From: Hoeflea phototrophica DFL-43
GTDB lineage: Bacteria; Pseudomonadota; Alphaproteobacteria; Rhizobiales; Rhizobiaceae
Direction of reading: 5' to 3'
Assembly: GCF_000154705.2 (NCBI RefSeq)
Contig: NZ_CM002917.1
Span: 2,064,461-2,128,460, forward strand
Length of the DNA stretch: 64,000 nucleotides
The notes under the pieces were generated by a model. The model made no database searches, was not told where the DNA came from, and was given only the letters and a program-made list of their open reading frames with translations. This document shows, in pieces, positions 29,926 to 39,729 of this stretch (its first letter is position 1; the number at the start of each line of letters is the position of its first letter). The translations under genes and the position numbers were made by a program.

Positions 29926-30752
29926 CGACTACTGCAGCGACAGCCATTCATCCGGCCCGCGTTCATCCTTCTTCTGTGGTCGAGGATGGGGCTGTGCTGG
30001 GTCACAATGTCGAGATTGGTCCCTTTTGCCACATCGGATCCAAGGTCAAGCTTGGTGACAATGTTCAGGTGATGAGCCATGTGGTTATCATGGGCAACAC
30101 CACCATTGGTGAGCGGTCGGTTGTCTTCCCCAATGCTGTGTTGGGGTGCGCGCCGCAAAATGTGCACTACAAAGGTGAAGACACGGAGCTCATAATCGGT
30201 GCGGGCTGCACCATCCGTGAAGGCGTGACCATGCATCCGGGCATGCCAGATTTTGGTGGTAAAACCACCGTTGGCGACAATTCCATGTTCCTGGCGTATT
30301 CGCATGTCGCCCATGATTGCCATGTCGGCAGCAATGTCATTCTGTCCAACAATGTGATGCTGGCGGGCCATGTCAGCATCGGCGATCGCGTCATCATGGG
30401 GGGCGGTGCTGCGGTGCACCAGTTCACCCGTATCGGCCATCACGCCTTTATCGGCGGCCTGGCAGCGGTTAGCAATGATGTCATTCCCTATGGCATGCTC
30501 AACGGCAATCCCGGTGTTCTGATGGGTCTTAACATCATCGGCATGCAACGCTCGGGCTTTGACAAGGCCTCAATCCACGCCGTCCGCCGTGCCTACAAGA
30601 CCATTTTTGACACGACCACGCCAATCCGTGAAAACATTGCTCGCGTTCGTGAGCAGTCCGATCTCAATTCAGCGGTCGCTGATATCGTCAGCTTTATTGA
30701 CGCCGAGAGCGAACGGGCCCTGTCATCACCGGCCCGTGGCAAACGGGGCTGA
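29922..30752 (+). CDS. lpxA: UDP-N-acetylglucosamine O-acyltransferase
   Basis: A protein of 276 residues, hexapeptide beta-helix plus C-terminal helices. Signatures: [20 protein letters not shown], the active-site His in [12 protein letters not shown], and [13 protein letters not shown] before the helical end. It performs the first acyl transfer of lipid A synthesis. Confidence 0.97.
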   Translation: MTTTAATAIHPARVHPSSVVEDGAVLGHNVEIGPFCHIGSKVKLGDNVQVMSHVVIMGNTTIGERSVVFPNAVLGCAPQNVHYKGEDTELIIGAGCTIREGVTMHPGMPDFGGKTTVGDNSMFLAYSHVAHDCHVGSNVILSNNVMLAGHVSIGDRVIMGGGAAVHQFTRIGHHAFIGGLAAVSNDVIPYGMLNGNPGVLMGLNIIGMQRSGFDKASIHAVRRAYKTIFDTTTPIRENIARVREQSDLNSAVADIVSFIDAESERALSSPARGKRG

Positions 30753-30757
30753 AGCCG

Positions 30758-31657
30758 GTGATTGCCGCTGCCCGCGCACCCGCAATCAAGGGGCGGCTGG
30801 GGATCCTGGCGGGCCGTGGTAGCTTTCCGCAGGTCGTTGCTGCCTCCGCGCGGGCGCTGGAGCACAATCCGTTTGTCTTTACCATTGACGGTGAGGCGGA
30901 TCAGGATTGGTCGGGTTATGACACAGCTTCTCTGAATATCGGCAATCTTTCCGCATTTATGGACATCGCTCGCCGGGAGTCGATTGGCACCGTGGTGCTG
31001 GCTGGCGGCATCGCGCGCCGTCCAGGGTTGCGCGACATCAGACCAACCTGGGCAGCTTTGAAGTCTGCCCCGTCTGCGCTCAAAGCGCTGCTGTCGGGAG
31101 GGGACGACAAGATCCTGCGTGCCGCGATCCACGTGCTCGAAACCCACGGCATGTGTGTGCTGGCAGCTCAAGAGATTGCGCCGGATCTTCTTGGTGAAGC
31201 CGGTCCGCTGGGCGATCACCGGCCCGGCAAATCCGACCAGGCAAACATCGCCGCCGCCACCCAGGCCGCGCTTGCACTTGGCCATCTCGATATCGGGCAG
31301 GGTGCGGTGGCCGTGAGTGGCCGTGTGATTGCGCTTGAAGGGTTGGAGGGCACCGACGGCATGCTAAGGCGGGTCGCTGGCTTGCGCGCTAACGGCAGGC
31401 TCAGGGCAGGGAGCCGCGGTGTGCTGGTCAAGTTGTGCAAGCCGGGTCAGGAACAGCGCGCGGACCTGCCGGCGATCGGTCCCGATACGGTGCTCAATGC
31501 CCATGCTTCCGGGCTTGCAGGCGTCGCCATTGAAGCCGGGCGCTCACTGGTGCTTGAACGTGACCGGGTCATAGCGGAGGCGAACCGTCTGGGTCTGTTC
31601 GTAACCGGTCTCGAGCTCGATCAGGACGGCCGCCAATCAGGCGAGCGACGGTCATGA
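30758..31657 (+). CDS. lpxI: UDP-2,3-diacylglucosamine diphosphatase LpxI
   Basis: A protein of 299 residues of the DUF1009/LpxI family: RLGILAGRGSFPQVVAASAR, VLAGGIARRPGLRDIRP, and the C-terminal TVLNAHASGLAGVAIEAGRS. It cleaves UDP-diacylglucosamine to lipid X; alphaproteobacteria use it in place of LpxH. Its stop overlaps the start of lpxB. Confidence 0.95.
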   Translation: MIAAARAPAIKGRLGILAGRGSFPQVVAASARALEHNPFVFTIDGEADQDWSGYDTASLNIGNLSAFMDIARRESIGTVVLAGGIARRPGLRDIRPTWAALKSAPSALKALLSGGDDKILRAAIHVLETHGMCVLAAQEIAPDLLGEAGPLGDHRPGKSDQANIAAATQAALALGHLDIGQGAVAVSGRVIALEGLEGTDGMLRRVAGLRANGRLRAGSRGVLVKLCKPGQEQRADLPAIGPDTVLNAHASGLAGVAIEAGRSLVLERDRVIAEANRLGLFVTGLELDQDGRQSGERRS

Positions 31658-32817
31658 GCGCGCTGCGGCTCGCCGTTGTCGCCGGTGAACCTTCGGGCGA
31701 CATCCTGGGAGCTGATCTGGTGCGCGCCCTGGCGGCTCAAACCGGCGACCAGCCAAAGCTCGTGGGCGTTGGCGGTGAACGCTTGATTGCTGAAGGGCTC
31801 AATTCGCTGTTTGATTACAGCGAACTCTCAATCATCGGCTTCTCAGCGGTCATTGCGCAATTGCCAAGGCTGCTCCGGCGGATCTCCCAGACCGCAGACG
31901 CAATCATTGCCGCCAGACCCGATTGCCTTGTGATCATCGACAGTCCGGAATTCAGCCACAGGGTGGCGCGCAAGGTTCACAAGGCGTTGCCGGATCTCAA
32001 GATCATCAACTATGTCTGCCCCACGGTTTGGGCGTGGAAGCCGGAGCGGGCAGCAGCCATGCGTACCTATGTCGACCATGTGCTTTCGATCTTTCCATTC
32101 GAAGCCGAAATCGTAGAGCGTCTTGGCGGTCCGCCACTGACCTATGTGGGACACCGGTTGATTGATGACCCGGGCCTTGGCGCAGCACGCCATGCGCAAC
32201 TTGCGCGGCGTATGCGCAAAACCAGCGACCAGCCACCACTCTGCCTGATCCTGCCCGGTTCGCGCCGCAGTGAGGTGGCGCGGCTTGGCGACGTGTTTGG
32301 CCTGGCCGCAAAGCACCTTGCTGAAATCAATCCCGATATGCGCTTTGCGTTGCTTGCCGGAGAGCGTGTCGAGCGCCAGATCCGCGACAAGGTTCTGGAG
32401 TGGGATGTCGACTGCCCGGTGTATTCAGGGGACGCAGCCAAATGGAGGCTCTTCGGTGAGGCGGATGTGGCGATTGCCGCTTCAGGAACGGTGTTGCTCG
32501 AACTTGCGCTGGCCGGCGTCCCGCACATGTCGTCCTACAAGCTCGATCCGATCGCGCGGCTGCTGTTCAACTTGGTCACGACGTGGACCGCGGCCCTTCC
32601 CAACATGATCGCGGGGCATGTGGTCATTGCCGAAGCCTACGACAACCAGGTTCGCCCGCAACGCCTTGCACTTATTGCACAGCAATTGGCCCAGGATACG
32701 CCTTACCGTGCAGCCATGGTGTCGGATTTCGATCTTATCTGGTCGCGCATGCAAACCGGGGAGCCGCCGTCGGATTTGGCCGCCAGAACCGTCCTTTCGG
32801 TCATCGGTCGCGGTTGA
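31654..32817 (+). CDS. lpxB: Lipid-A-disaccharide synthase
   Basis: A protein of 387 residues with a GT-B fold: VAGEPSGDILGADLVRAL, NYVCPTVWAWKPERA and LPGSRRSEVARL. It joins UDP-diacylglucosamine and lipid X into the tetraacyl disaccharide. It is the last gene of the rpsB-lpxB run and is followed by a bidirectional terminator. Confidence 0.97.
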   Translation: MSALRLAVVAGEPSGDILGADLVRALAAQTGDQPKLVGVGGERLIAEGLNSLFDYSELSIIGFSAVIAQLPRLLRRISQTADAIIAARPDCLVIIDSPEFSHRVARKVHKALPDLKIINYVCPTVWAWKPERAAAMRTYVDHVLSIFPFEAEIVERLGGPPLTYVGHRLIDDPGLGAARHAQLARRMRKTSDQPPLCLILPGSRRSEVARLGDVFGLAAKHLAEINPDMRFALLAGERVERQIRDKVLEWDVDCPVYSGDAAKWRLFGEADVAIAASGTVLLELALAGVPHMSSYKLDPIARLLFNLVTTWTAALPNMIAGHVVIAEAYDNQVRPQRLALIAQQLAQDTPYRAAMVSDFDLIWSRMQTGEPPSDLAARTVLSVIGRG

Positions 32818-32872
32818 GCCGCGCGGCCTTTCGCGCGCTCCCGACACAACCTTGCATCTGTATCTGCCAAAT

Positions 32873-32896
32873 AAAAAAGCGCCCGAAGGCGCTTTT
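32873..32896. terminator. Bidirectional terminator between lpxB and gltA
   Basis: AAAAGCGCC (32875-32883) and GGCGCTTTT (32888-32896) form a perfect stem around a CGAA tetraloop. A runs of six on the left and T runs of four on the right let it terminate both convergent genes. Confidence 0.9.
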
Positions 32897-32931
32897 CAGA
32901 ACTGGTGATGCAAGGTGCTTCCCAAGCGCAA

Positions 32932-34221
32932 TCAGCGCTTGGAAACCGGTATGTAATCGCGTGCAGCTTCACCCGTATAGAGCTGACGCGGGCGGCCGAT
33001 GCGCTGGCTTGGATCCTCGATCATCTCGCTCCACTGCGCGATCCAGCCGACGGTTCGGGCGAGTGCAAACAGCACCGTGAACATGGTGGTCGGGAAGCCC
33101 AGCGCCTTCAGTGTGATGCCCGAGTAGAAGTCGATGTTCGGATAAAGCTTCTTCTCGATGAAGTAGCTGTCGGTCAGAGCAATACGTTCAAGCTCCATGG
33201 CCACCTCAAGCAGCGGATCATCCTTGATTCCCAGTTCGCCGAGCACTTCATGCGTTGTCTTCTGCATGATCTTGGCGCGCGGATCGTAATTCTTGTAGAC
33301 CCGGTGACCAAAGCCCATCAGACGGAATGGATCGTTCTTGTCTTTGGCGCGTGCGACATATTCGGGGATGTTGTCAACATGGCCAATCTCGCCCAGCATG
33401 TTGAGCGCTGCCTCATTGGCACCGCCATGTGCCGGGCCCCAGAGACACGCGATACCGGCTGCGATGCAGGCAAATGGGTTCGCACCCGACGAACCGGCCA
33501 GCCTCACCGTTGAGGTCGAAGCATTCTGTTCGTGATCGGCATGCAGGATGAAAATCCGATCCATGGCCCGCGAAAGCACCGGATTGATCACATACTCCTC
33601 ACACGGCACAGCAAAACACATCCGCAGGAAGTTCGACGCGTAGTCGAGATCATTCTTTGGATACACGAAGGGCTGACCGACATGGTACTTGTAGGCCATA
33701 GCCGCCAGCGTTGGCATCTTGGCGATCATCCGCATCGAGGCGACCATGCGCTGATGCGGATCCGTGATGTCGGTTGAATCGTGATAAAACGCCGACAATG
33801 CACCGACACAGCCGCACATCACCGCCATCGGGTGAGCATCGCGGCGGAAGCCCGTGAAGAACCGGCTCATCTGCTCATGCACCATTGTATGGCGCGTCAC
33901 CCGGTAATCGAAATCCGATTTCTGGGTGGCGGTCGGCAATTCCCCGTAAAGCAGCAGGTAACAGACCTCAAGAAAGTCGCCATGCTCTGCAAGCTGGTCA
34001 ATGGGATAGCCGCGGTGCAAAAGCATGCCCTCGTCACCATCGATAAAGGTGATCTTGGATTCGCAGGACGCTGTGGAGGTAAAGCCCGGATCATAGGTGA
34101 ATGCGCCAGTGTGTTTGTACAGCGCGGCGATGTCGATGACGTCCGGACCGATGGTACCGGTCTTGACTGCGAAATCGACTTCGTTTCCGTCCAGAGTGAG
34201 TTTTGCGTTTCTGTCTGCCAT
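32932..34221 (-). CDS. gltA: Citrate synthase (type II)
   Basis: A protein of 429 residues. I choose ATG 34221 because GGAAGGAC lies 5-6 nt upstream; the longer frame to 34281 adds non-homologous sequence. Signatures: [35 protein letters not shown], and [17 protein letters not shown] with the catalytic His. It condenses oxaloacetate and acetyl-CoA to begin the TCA cycle. In rhizobia gltX often lies next to gltA, and here it does not. Confidence 0.97.
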   Translation of the reverse strand: MADRNAKLTLDGNEVDFAVKTGTIGPDVIDIAALYKHTGAFTYDPGFTSTASCESKITFIDGDEGMLLHRGYPIDQLAEHGDFLEVCYLLLYGELPTATQKSDFDYRVTRHTMVHEQMSRFFTGFRRDAHPMAVMCGCVGALSAFYHDSTDITDPHQRMVASMRMIAKMPTLAAMAYKYHVGQPFVYPKNDLDYASNFLRMCFAVPCEEYVINPVLSRAMDRIFILHADHEQNASTSTVRLAGSSGANPFACIAAGIACLWGPAHGGANEAALNMLGEIGHVDNIPEYVARAKDKNDPFRLMGFGHRVYKNYDPRAKIMQKTTHEVLGELGIKDDPLLEVAMELERIALTDSYFIEKKLYPNIDFYSGITLKALGFPTTMFTVLFALARTVGWIAQWSEMIEDPSQRIGRPRQLYTGEAARDYIPVSKR

Positions 34222-34537
34222 GGCATGTCCTTCCACAAATGCGAGCGTCCGGCCCCTGCCGTCGCCTTGGATGACCGTCACCGGTTAGCTATATGATTTA
34301 CCCGACCCTGCCAAGCTATGCTCAAGGCTAATTGTGCATCGCCACATCGGTATGCAAGGGAGTCCGGGCATTCATGCAGGTTCGGTTAAGATGCTGGAAA
34401 TGCGCGACAAAAATGCATTCGGCGCTTGAGAATTCAGCGCACGCCGGCTTATTCCGCGCGTAGGCTGATGATTTGCTATTTTAAGTAGCAGTTCGCCGCC
34501 TTTCGGGTGTACCCTTGTGCCTTGCGACGAGGCGTGG
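34222..34537. other. Divergent gltA-comEC intergenic region, 316 nt
   Basis: This holds the promoter regions of two divergent genes. I see no tRNA, repeat or further open frame that I can support, and no remnant of gltX. Confidence 0.5.
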
Positions 34538-36967
34538 ATGATCCCGGAGACGACCAGACAGGAGCCACAAACGCCAGCGCAGGCGGATCCGGCATCGGAA
34601 ACACGCCATGCGCCGGTTTCGCTTGAACCCGCATTGCCTCTTCCGCGCGCCAGCCCGCGCCTTACGAGCCGCCAACCGGCCAGCCGGCCGCCGCTGACTA
34701 ATCTGCTTGGCGCCGCAATCACACGCCAGATCAGGCAAGAGGCCGACAGAGGGCTTGGTGTTCTCTTCCTTCCTGTCGCTATGGGGCTTGGAGCCGGTGT
34801 GTTTTTCATGGCGGTGCGGGATCCATCTGTCGCTGCACTTGTCTCCGGTTTTCTGATCAGCGCGTTGCTTGCCTTTGCCGCGCGCACTGCCAATCCAGGG
34901 TTGGCGCGCGCTGGAGGCCTGGTCGCTGCGATGTTTCTGGGCGCACTGGCGGCAGCATACGAAACCCGACATGGTCCGGTGCTGCTTGATTCCGATGTGA
35001 CGACACGGGTAACCGGTGTGGTCGAGGCCCGCGAATTCGACGCGGAGGGCAGGGTGCGGTATCTGCTGCGGCTGAGCGCAACCAGCGACCCGGAAATACG
35101 GCGTCCGCCGCCACGGGTTCGCCTGGTGGCCCGTGCGGCTCATGAGCCGGTTCCGGTGGGCGCCATGATCGCAGGCCGTGCGCGGCTTTCATCGCCCTCG
35201 GGTCCGGTGTTGCCTGGCGGCTATGATTTCGCGTTTCGCGCCTTCGTGGATGGCATAGGTGCCCATGGGTTCTTCTTTCAAGCGCCGGAAAAGCTCGCTC
35301 TACGCCCGCCCGATGGCGGCATGGCTGAAAACTTCAAACTCGGTTTGCGTGGGGTCCGGGAACGGATCGCCTCTCGGGTCCGCTCGGTGTTGCCCGGCGA
35401 TGCGGGAGGAATTGCAGCAGCACTGACCGTCTCCGACCGCCGCGGTATTTCAAGACCGACAGTCGAAGCGCTGCGCGCCACCGGTCTTGCTCACATTTTG
35501 GCAATCTCAGGGCTCCACATGGCCCTTGCTGCGGGGCTTCTTTATGTCGGGCTTCGGCTGATTATGGCAGGGTTTCCTTCTTTGGTTGAAGGCTGGCCGG
35601 TCAAGAAGCTCGCCGCAGCCGGTGCGCTGGTGACAGCCAGCGCCTATCTGTTGATTTCCGGGGGCAGCGTTGCCACCCAACGCGCTTGGGTGATGCTCAG
35701 CATCATGTTGATTGCGGTTATCCTGGACCGTCCCGCGCTGACCATGCGCAATGTCGCCCTGGCCGCGATCGTGATCATCCTGCTCTCACCATCCGCGGTG
35801 GTCGGTCCCGGTTTTCAGATGTCGTTCGCAGCCACAGCCGCGCTGATTGCGGCCTATGCTGCGCTGAGCCGGCGCAAAGCTCAGCGCGATTGGACGCCCG
35901 CACCCGCATCGCACATGCTGATCGTGCCCGGCTGGCTCATATGGCTGTTCAAGGCAGCCGTTGGGCTTGCCATTACATCGCTGGTGGCAGGATTGGCGAC
36001 CGGGCTGTTTTCAGCCCATCATTTTCACCGGTTCGCCGGAAATGGCTTGCTCGCAAATATGCTGGCCATGCCGCTGGTCACACTTGTGGTGATGCCTGCG
36101 GGGCTTCTGGCGATGCTGCTCATGCCCTTTTGCCTTGATCAACTGCCGCTTCAGGCGATGGGCGCAGGGCTCGGGGGCGTGATTGCGGTGGCCCACTACA
36201 TAGACGGCATGGGCGGAGATGTTCTGGTCGGGCAGATTCCGTTTCATGCGACGGCTGTGGCCGGAGCAGGGTTCATTGTTCTGGTGTTCCTGCGAAGCCG
36301 GTTGCGGCTTGCAGGTTTTGCTTTGTTGGGGCTTGGCGCGTTGCTGGCCTTGCCGCCACTGGCGCCGAACCGGCCGCAGATCCTGATCAGCGAGGACGGC
36401 CGGCTGGTCGGGCTTTACGGAGCAACGGGCCTTGCAAGCAATGCAAAACGGCCGTCTGCCTTTGTTTTCGGCCAATGGCAGACCGCGCTTGGCGGACCTA
36501 ACCATCGGACACCGGCCATGCGGCGGCCGCTTGTGTCGGATAATCAGCTTCCCGGCGAAACACTCACGCCACTACTTCAGGCCGCAGCCCAGGAGCCTTC
36601 GAGGTTTCACTGCGCGGAGCGTGGCATGTGTGCTGCCGGGCACGCCGGCGCAACCATCATCGCAATCGACCACCCGGAACTGATCGGTCCGGCCTGCGAT
36701 CGCGCCGATCTGGTGGTTGTCTCAATCCCGGTCTATATGAGCCGCTGCCGTTCGGGAGCCACACTGGTGACCGCGCGAAGCCTTCGGACGACCGGCGCGC
36801 TTGCTATCCGCATGGCACAGAACCGGCTCCCAACGGCCGCACAGGACCGCGGGAGCGGCACCAGGCCCCGCTTCGCCATCGATTCAGCACTTCAAGGTGT
36901 GGTCCGCCCCTGGACCATCCAGCGCTACTACGACTGGCGCCGCAGAAGCTACGATCTGCGAGATTGA
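34538..36967 (+). CDS. comEC: ComEC/Rec2 family DNA-uptake channel protein
   Basis: A protein of about 809 residues. ATG 34538 follows GAGG with 5 nt spacing. After a proline-rich N-terminus and two helices comes a DUF4131-like soluble domain (about 150-260). The competence membrane domain follows, with AHILAISGLHMALAAGLLY, RAWVMLSIMLIAVILDRPAL and SPSAVVGPGFQMSFAATAAL. The C-terminal 200 residues lack the HxHxDH metal-binding motif of the metallo-beta-lactamase domain found in full-length ComEC, as in several alphaproteobacterial versions. It likely moves single-stranded DNA across the inner membrane. Confidence 0.92.
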   Translation: MIPETTRQEPQTPAQADPASETRHAPVSLEPALPLPRASPRLTSRQPASRPPLTNLLGAAITRQIRQEADRGLGVLFLPVAMGLGAGVFFMAVRDPSVAALVSGFLISALLAFAARTANPGLARAGGLVAAMFLGALAAAYETRHGPVLLDSDVTTRVTGVVEAREFDAEGRVRYLLRLSATSDPEIRRPPPRVRLVARAAHEPVPVGAMIAGRARLSSPSGPVLPGGYDFAFRAFVDGIGAHGFFFQAPEKLALRPPDGGMAENFKLGLRGVRERIASRVRSVLPGDAGGIAAALTVSDRRGISRPTVEALRATGLAHILAISGLHMALAAGLLYVGLRLIMAGFPSLVEGWPVKKLAAAGALVTASAYLLISGGSVATQRAWVMLSIMLIAVILDRPALTMRNVALAAIVIILLSPSAVVGPGFQMSFAATAALIAAYAALSRRKAQRDWTPAPASHMLIVPGWLIWLFKAAVGLAITSLVAGLATGLFSAHHFHRFAGNGLLANMLAMPLVTLVVMPAGLLAMLLMPFCLDQLPLQAMGAGLGGVIAVAHYIDGMGGDVLVGQIPFHATAVAGAGFIVLVFLRSRLRLAGFALLGLGALLALPPLAPNRPQILISEDGRLVGLYGATGLASNAKRPSAFVFGQWQTALGGPNHRTPAMRRPLVSDNQLPGETLTPLLQAAAQEPSRFHCAERGMCAAGHAGATIIAIDHPELIGPACDRADLVVVSIPVYMSRCRSGATLVTARSLRTTGALAIRMAQNRLPTAAQDRGSGTRPRFAIDSALQGVVRPWTIQRYYDWRRRSYDLRD

Positions 36968-37171
36968 GGGAGATGAGAGGCCGAGTTGGACGTTCGCCGG
37001 CATGAAATGAGGCGCTGCAATGACCCGCTTCGAAAAATTGACGGGCTTTCGAAGCATACTCTATCATATTCAGCGTAAGCTTGGGATTTTGTGGTGACCA
37101 TTTCAGTCGTGACGCGACATCTCGCATCGGCACCTGCCCCGACGCAAGGGCAGACCTCGGGCTCGCCCGTT

Positions 37172-37888
37172 TCAATGATAGCGGCGAATCAACCCAACCA
37201 GCTTGCCCTGAACCTTGACCCGGTCGGGTCCGAAAATGCGGGTCTCGTAGGCCGGGTTTGCAGCCTCGAGCGCAATCGAAGCGCCCTTGCGGCGGAAGCG
37301 TTTGAGCGTCGCTTCCTCGTCATCCACCAGCGCGACCACGATGTCGCCCGGGCTTGCGGTGGAGACATTGCGGATGACCACCGTATCGCCGTCAAAAATC
37401 CCCGCATCGATCATGGAATCACCCTTGACCTCCAGCGCGTAGTGTTCGCCCGGTCCCACCATCTCGATGGGAACCTGGACATTGTGGGTGTTGTTCTGGA
37501 TCGCCGAAATCGGAACGCCGGCTGCGATCCGGCCCATCATCGGCACTTCGGCCACCTGTGGCGCCTCGTCATTGGCTGCTTGACTGCGGCGCACCGGTTC
37601 GGGCGCCTTGCCAAGACTGCCCTCGATGACGCTTGGCGAAAAACCGCGCCGTGGCTGCAGGCTGTTCTGGTAACTGTCGGGCAACTTGATCACTTCAAGC
37701 GCACGCGCGCGATTCGGAAGCCGCCGGATAAATCCGCGTTCCTCCAGCGCCGTGATCAGCCGGTGAATACCTGACTTCGACGCCAGGTCGAGCGCATCCT
37801 TCATTTCGTCGAAAGAGGGCGGAATTCCGCTCTCTTTCATCCTTTCGTTGATGAAAAGAAGCAACTCGTGCTGTTTGCGCGTTAGCAT
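37172..37888 (-). CDS. lexA: SOS response repressor LexA
   Basis: A protein of 238 residues starting at ATG 37888 ([19 protein letters not shown]); a frame extends 7 codons further without support. Winged helix-turn-helix at about 1-70, autocleavage Ala-Gly in [12 protein letters not shown], catalytic Ser in [10 protein letters not shown] and Lys in ATLKRF. It represses DNA-damage genes and cleaves itself when RecA filaments form. Its own promoter carries an alphaproteobacterial LexA box. Confidence 0.97.
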   Translation of the reverse strand: MLTRKQHELLLFINERMKESGIPPSFDEMKDALDLASKSGIHRLITALEERGFIRRLPNRARALEVIKLPDSYQNSLQPRRGFSPSVIEGSLGKAPEPVRRSQAANDEAPQVAEVPMMGRIAAGVPISAIQNNTHNVQVPIEMVGPGEHYALEVKGDSMIDAGIFDGDTVVIRNVSTASPGDIVVALVDDEEATLKRFRRKGASIALEAANPAYETRIFGPDRVKVQGKLVGLIRRYH

Positions 37889-37940
37889 GATCTGGGTATC
37901 CCCGGGCAAATGTGAAACAAAACCAGAACCTAGATAGCAT

Positions 37941-37955
37941 GTTCTTTATGTGTTC
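37941..37955 (+). promoter_or_regulatory. LexA (SOS) box, GTTC-N7-GTTC
   Basis: GTTC (37941-37944), TTTATGT, GTTC (37952-37955) is an exact match to the direct-repeat LexA operator of alphaproteobacteria. It lies 53 nt upstream of the lexA ATG, so it fits autoregulation. It is also 738 nt upstream of the first island gene. Confidence 0.88.
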
Positions 37956-38080
37956 CGCAAGTGGCACGAGTCTGCCGGTGTCGTTGGAGGCGCTAGAGCT
38001 AATTGGGAATTTGGCGCGCGAAACTGCGAAATTAGATTGGGAATGGAAATGATCTAACACATTGAATGTTTAGGTTTTGT

Positions 38081-38128
38081 GAGCTTTCTCAATCCGAAAT
38101 TGCGGACCCTTTGAGCTCGCTCAATCCG
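38081..38128 (+). repeat. Short imperfect direct repeat, 32-nt period
   Basis: GAGCTTTCTCAATCCG (38081-38096) recurs as GAGCTCGCTCAATCCG (38113-38128), 14 of 16 identical. The two copies stand just upstream of the transposase remnant and may be part of a decayed insertion end. Confidence 0.55.
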
Positions 38129-38130
38129 CG

Positions 38131-38355
38131 TTGAACATAAAGTCTTTGAAATTACAAGGATTTTGGCCAGCCGCACCTTGGATGATTCTTCAAACAATAT
38201 TCATTGGCCAACCTTTCTACCTGACACTTGACGACACCCGCTTGAAGATGAGGGAATGGCGTAGAGACTACAACGAGGTTCGCCGTCATAGTGCCATCGG
38301 AAACAACCCTCCGATTTCACGGCTAAACTGCTCCGAAGGTGCTCTGGCACCCTGA
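38131..38355 (+). pseudogene. IS3-family transposase (orfB) C-terminal remnant
   Basis: Only the last part of an IS3-type integrase-core transposase survives: LTLDDTRLKMREWRRDYNEV then RRHSAIGNNPPIS, from about 38220 to the stop. The pattern WRRxYNExRPHSAIGxxPP is typical of orfB ends; the Pro is Arg here. The DDE catalytic residues and the rest are missing. The first 25 codons of the open frame do not look like transposase. It shows that an insertion element once sat between lexA and the island. Confidence 0.85.
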
Positions 38356-38363
38356 GCAAATAA

Positions 38364-38445
38364 CCCCGGGAAATTTTCCAGCCGGGTGGTCCAAATTCGG
38401 GGCAGGCTCAATATCCCCGGGGAGTTCCCGCCCGGAGCGGTCCAA
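38364..38445 (+). repeat. Two tandem 31-nt IS-end-like units, 51-nt period
   Basis: Unit 1 (38364-38394) and unit 2 (38415-38445) both begin CCCCGGG and end GGTCCAA, agreeing at 21 of 31 positions. They follow directly after the transposase stop, where an IS3-type right end would lie. One explanation is two nested or successive IS ends. From 38446 to 38692 I see no gene. Confidence 0.55.
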
Positions 38446-38692
38446 TGAAGGGGAGCATGTCAGAATATAGAACCGTCTTAGTATGCCCGATGCCGCTGGG
38501 TGGGGGCATCCACCACATCAGTTCACTATTCACTTTGACTTGCAACAAATCACACTCAGGTCATAATCGGTCTGCGCTTAAAGTTTGACTGCGTTTGCTC
38601 GCCAAGTTTGCAAGGCCAATGGCAAATACCGGCTCTTGTTGAGTCCATGCATTCAAATGGTCATGTCTTCAAAGCTGGTGAAGGAGACACCT

Positions 38693-39619
38693 GTGAAAGC
38701 TAGTCCTGATGAAGCGGAAACCCTTCACTTTGAAGAAGTCGGCTACGGCAAAGCGGTACGATCGACGGATGGACCATTGCGTGAGAGCGCCGTATATGGG
38801 CTCAATCTGATTACGCCAGGTATTGTCAATCCGCTGCGCTTCATCCCCGCCAATTTTCTAGGCAATGCCAATCTGACCTCCAGCATGATCGATCCGGCCT
38901 TTGCCCAGCGCGGCGCATTGATCGTAAAGGCCGTTGATGAAGGGCTGGCAATCATGCGTATGCGCTATCGCGCCGAAGCCGGAGAGGGGGCGGCCGGCCG
39001 CCAGTTCCTGCTGTCGCGGACCGTGGTGGTCCCCGGGGTCGAGTATTGGGCCGACATTCCACGTGGACTTTTCTCTTGGGCTGAACGTGAACTGATTGCC
39101 CAAGCCTTCGTGTTTGATCAGACCCGGACCGCGTCCGCCCAATCGGTGAAATTGCCGCAGTTCCAATCGCGCGGTATCGATTGGTTCGATCATTTGAGCC
39201 GGCGTCGCCAGGTGCAACTCGGTTCTGCTTACCAGGCCATCACCAAAAGAATTGGCTGGACGGTCTCCAGAGTGGTCGCCGAAGAGGAGGGCCAGTCTCC
39301 ATCTGCGCTGATTGCGGCGGACCTCGATGTCATTGCCTCATTGCCGAGGAAGTTTGCGCTTCGCCAGGGACAGGACGATCAATTTATCTTCAACCTTGGC
39401 ATTGAGCCCGCGTTGACGCCTGGTGCGGTGAGCTATTTTCCAGGGCATCTTGGCGGTGCGATAGAAGCGCCGGACCTGGGCGCGCTCAGGCATGCAATCA
39501 GCAGCGGGAGCGATGAGCCGACTCTAGTTGAATCCGTAGAAAAACGGAGTTCTCTGCTCCATGACAGTCTTGATCGGCGTATCGGAAGCGAACCCATTCC
39601 ACTTAAGTGGCATCTGTAA
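38693..39619 (+). CDS. Island gene 1: unrecognised cytoplasmic protein
   Basis: A protein of 308 residues. I choose GTG 38693 because AAGGAG lies at 38681-38686 with 6 nt spacing; upstream ATGs at 38657 and 38663 lack any ribosome site. No signal peptide or membrane segment is seen. It mixes beta and alpha regions, for example YGLNLITPGIVNPLRFIPAN and GRQFLLSRTVVVPGVEYWAD. The C-terminal half contains SYFPGHLGGAIEAPDLGALR. I recognise no family. It is 110 nt upstream of the ATPase-like gene and reads the same way, so it may head the island operon. It could be a regulatory or adaptor subunit, but that is position-based inference. Confidence 0.7.
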   Translation: MKASPDEAETLHFEEVGYGKAVRSTDGPLRESAVYGLNLITPGIVNPLRFIPANFLGNANLTSSMIDPAFAQRGALIVKAVDEGLAIMRMRYRAEAGEGAAGRQFLLSRTVVVPGVEYWADIPRGLFSWAERELIAQAFVFDQTRTASAQSVKLPQFQSRGIDWFDHLSRRRQVQLGSAYQAITKRIGWTVSRVVAEEEGQSPSALIAADLDVIASLPRKFALRQGQDDQFIFNLGIEPALTPGAVSYFPGHLGGAIEAPDLGALRHAISSGSDEPTLVESVEKRSSLLHDSLDRRIGSEPIPLKWHL

Positions 39620-39729
39620 CAAATTCAGACAATTAGGTTGCATTTTATCTATTTACCTTGGCGCCATTCTGCGTCGTCTCATCGTTGCGTTAGGGGTTTA
39701 TAAACTATATCCTCGAGTTCACTATAGGG

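Noticed and set aside
38585..38692. Upstream starts (TTG 38585, ATG 38657, ATG 38663) for island gene 1
   Set aside because: No Shine-Dalgarno sequence precedes them, while GTG 38693 has AAGGAG at 6 nt.
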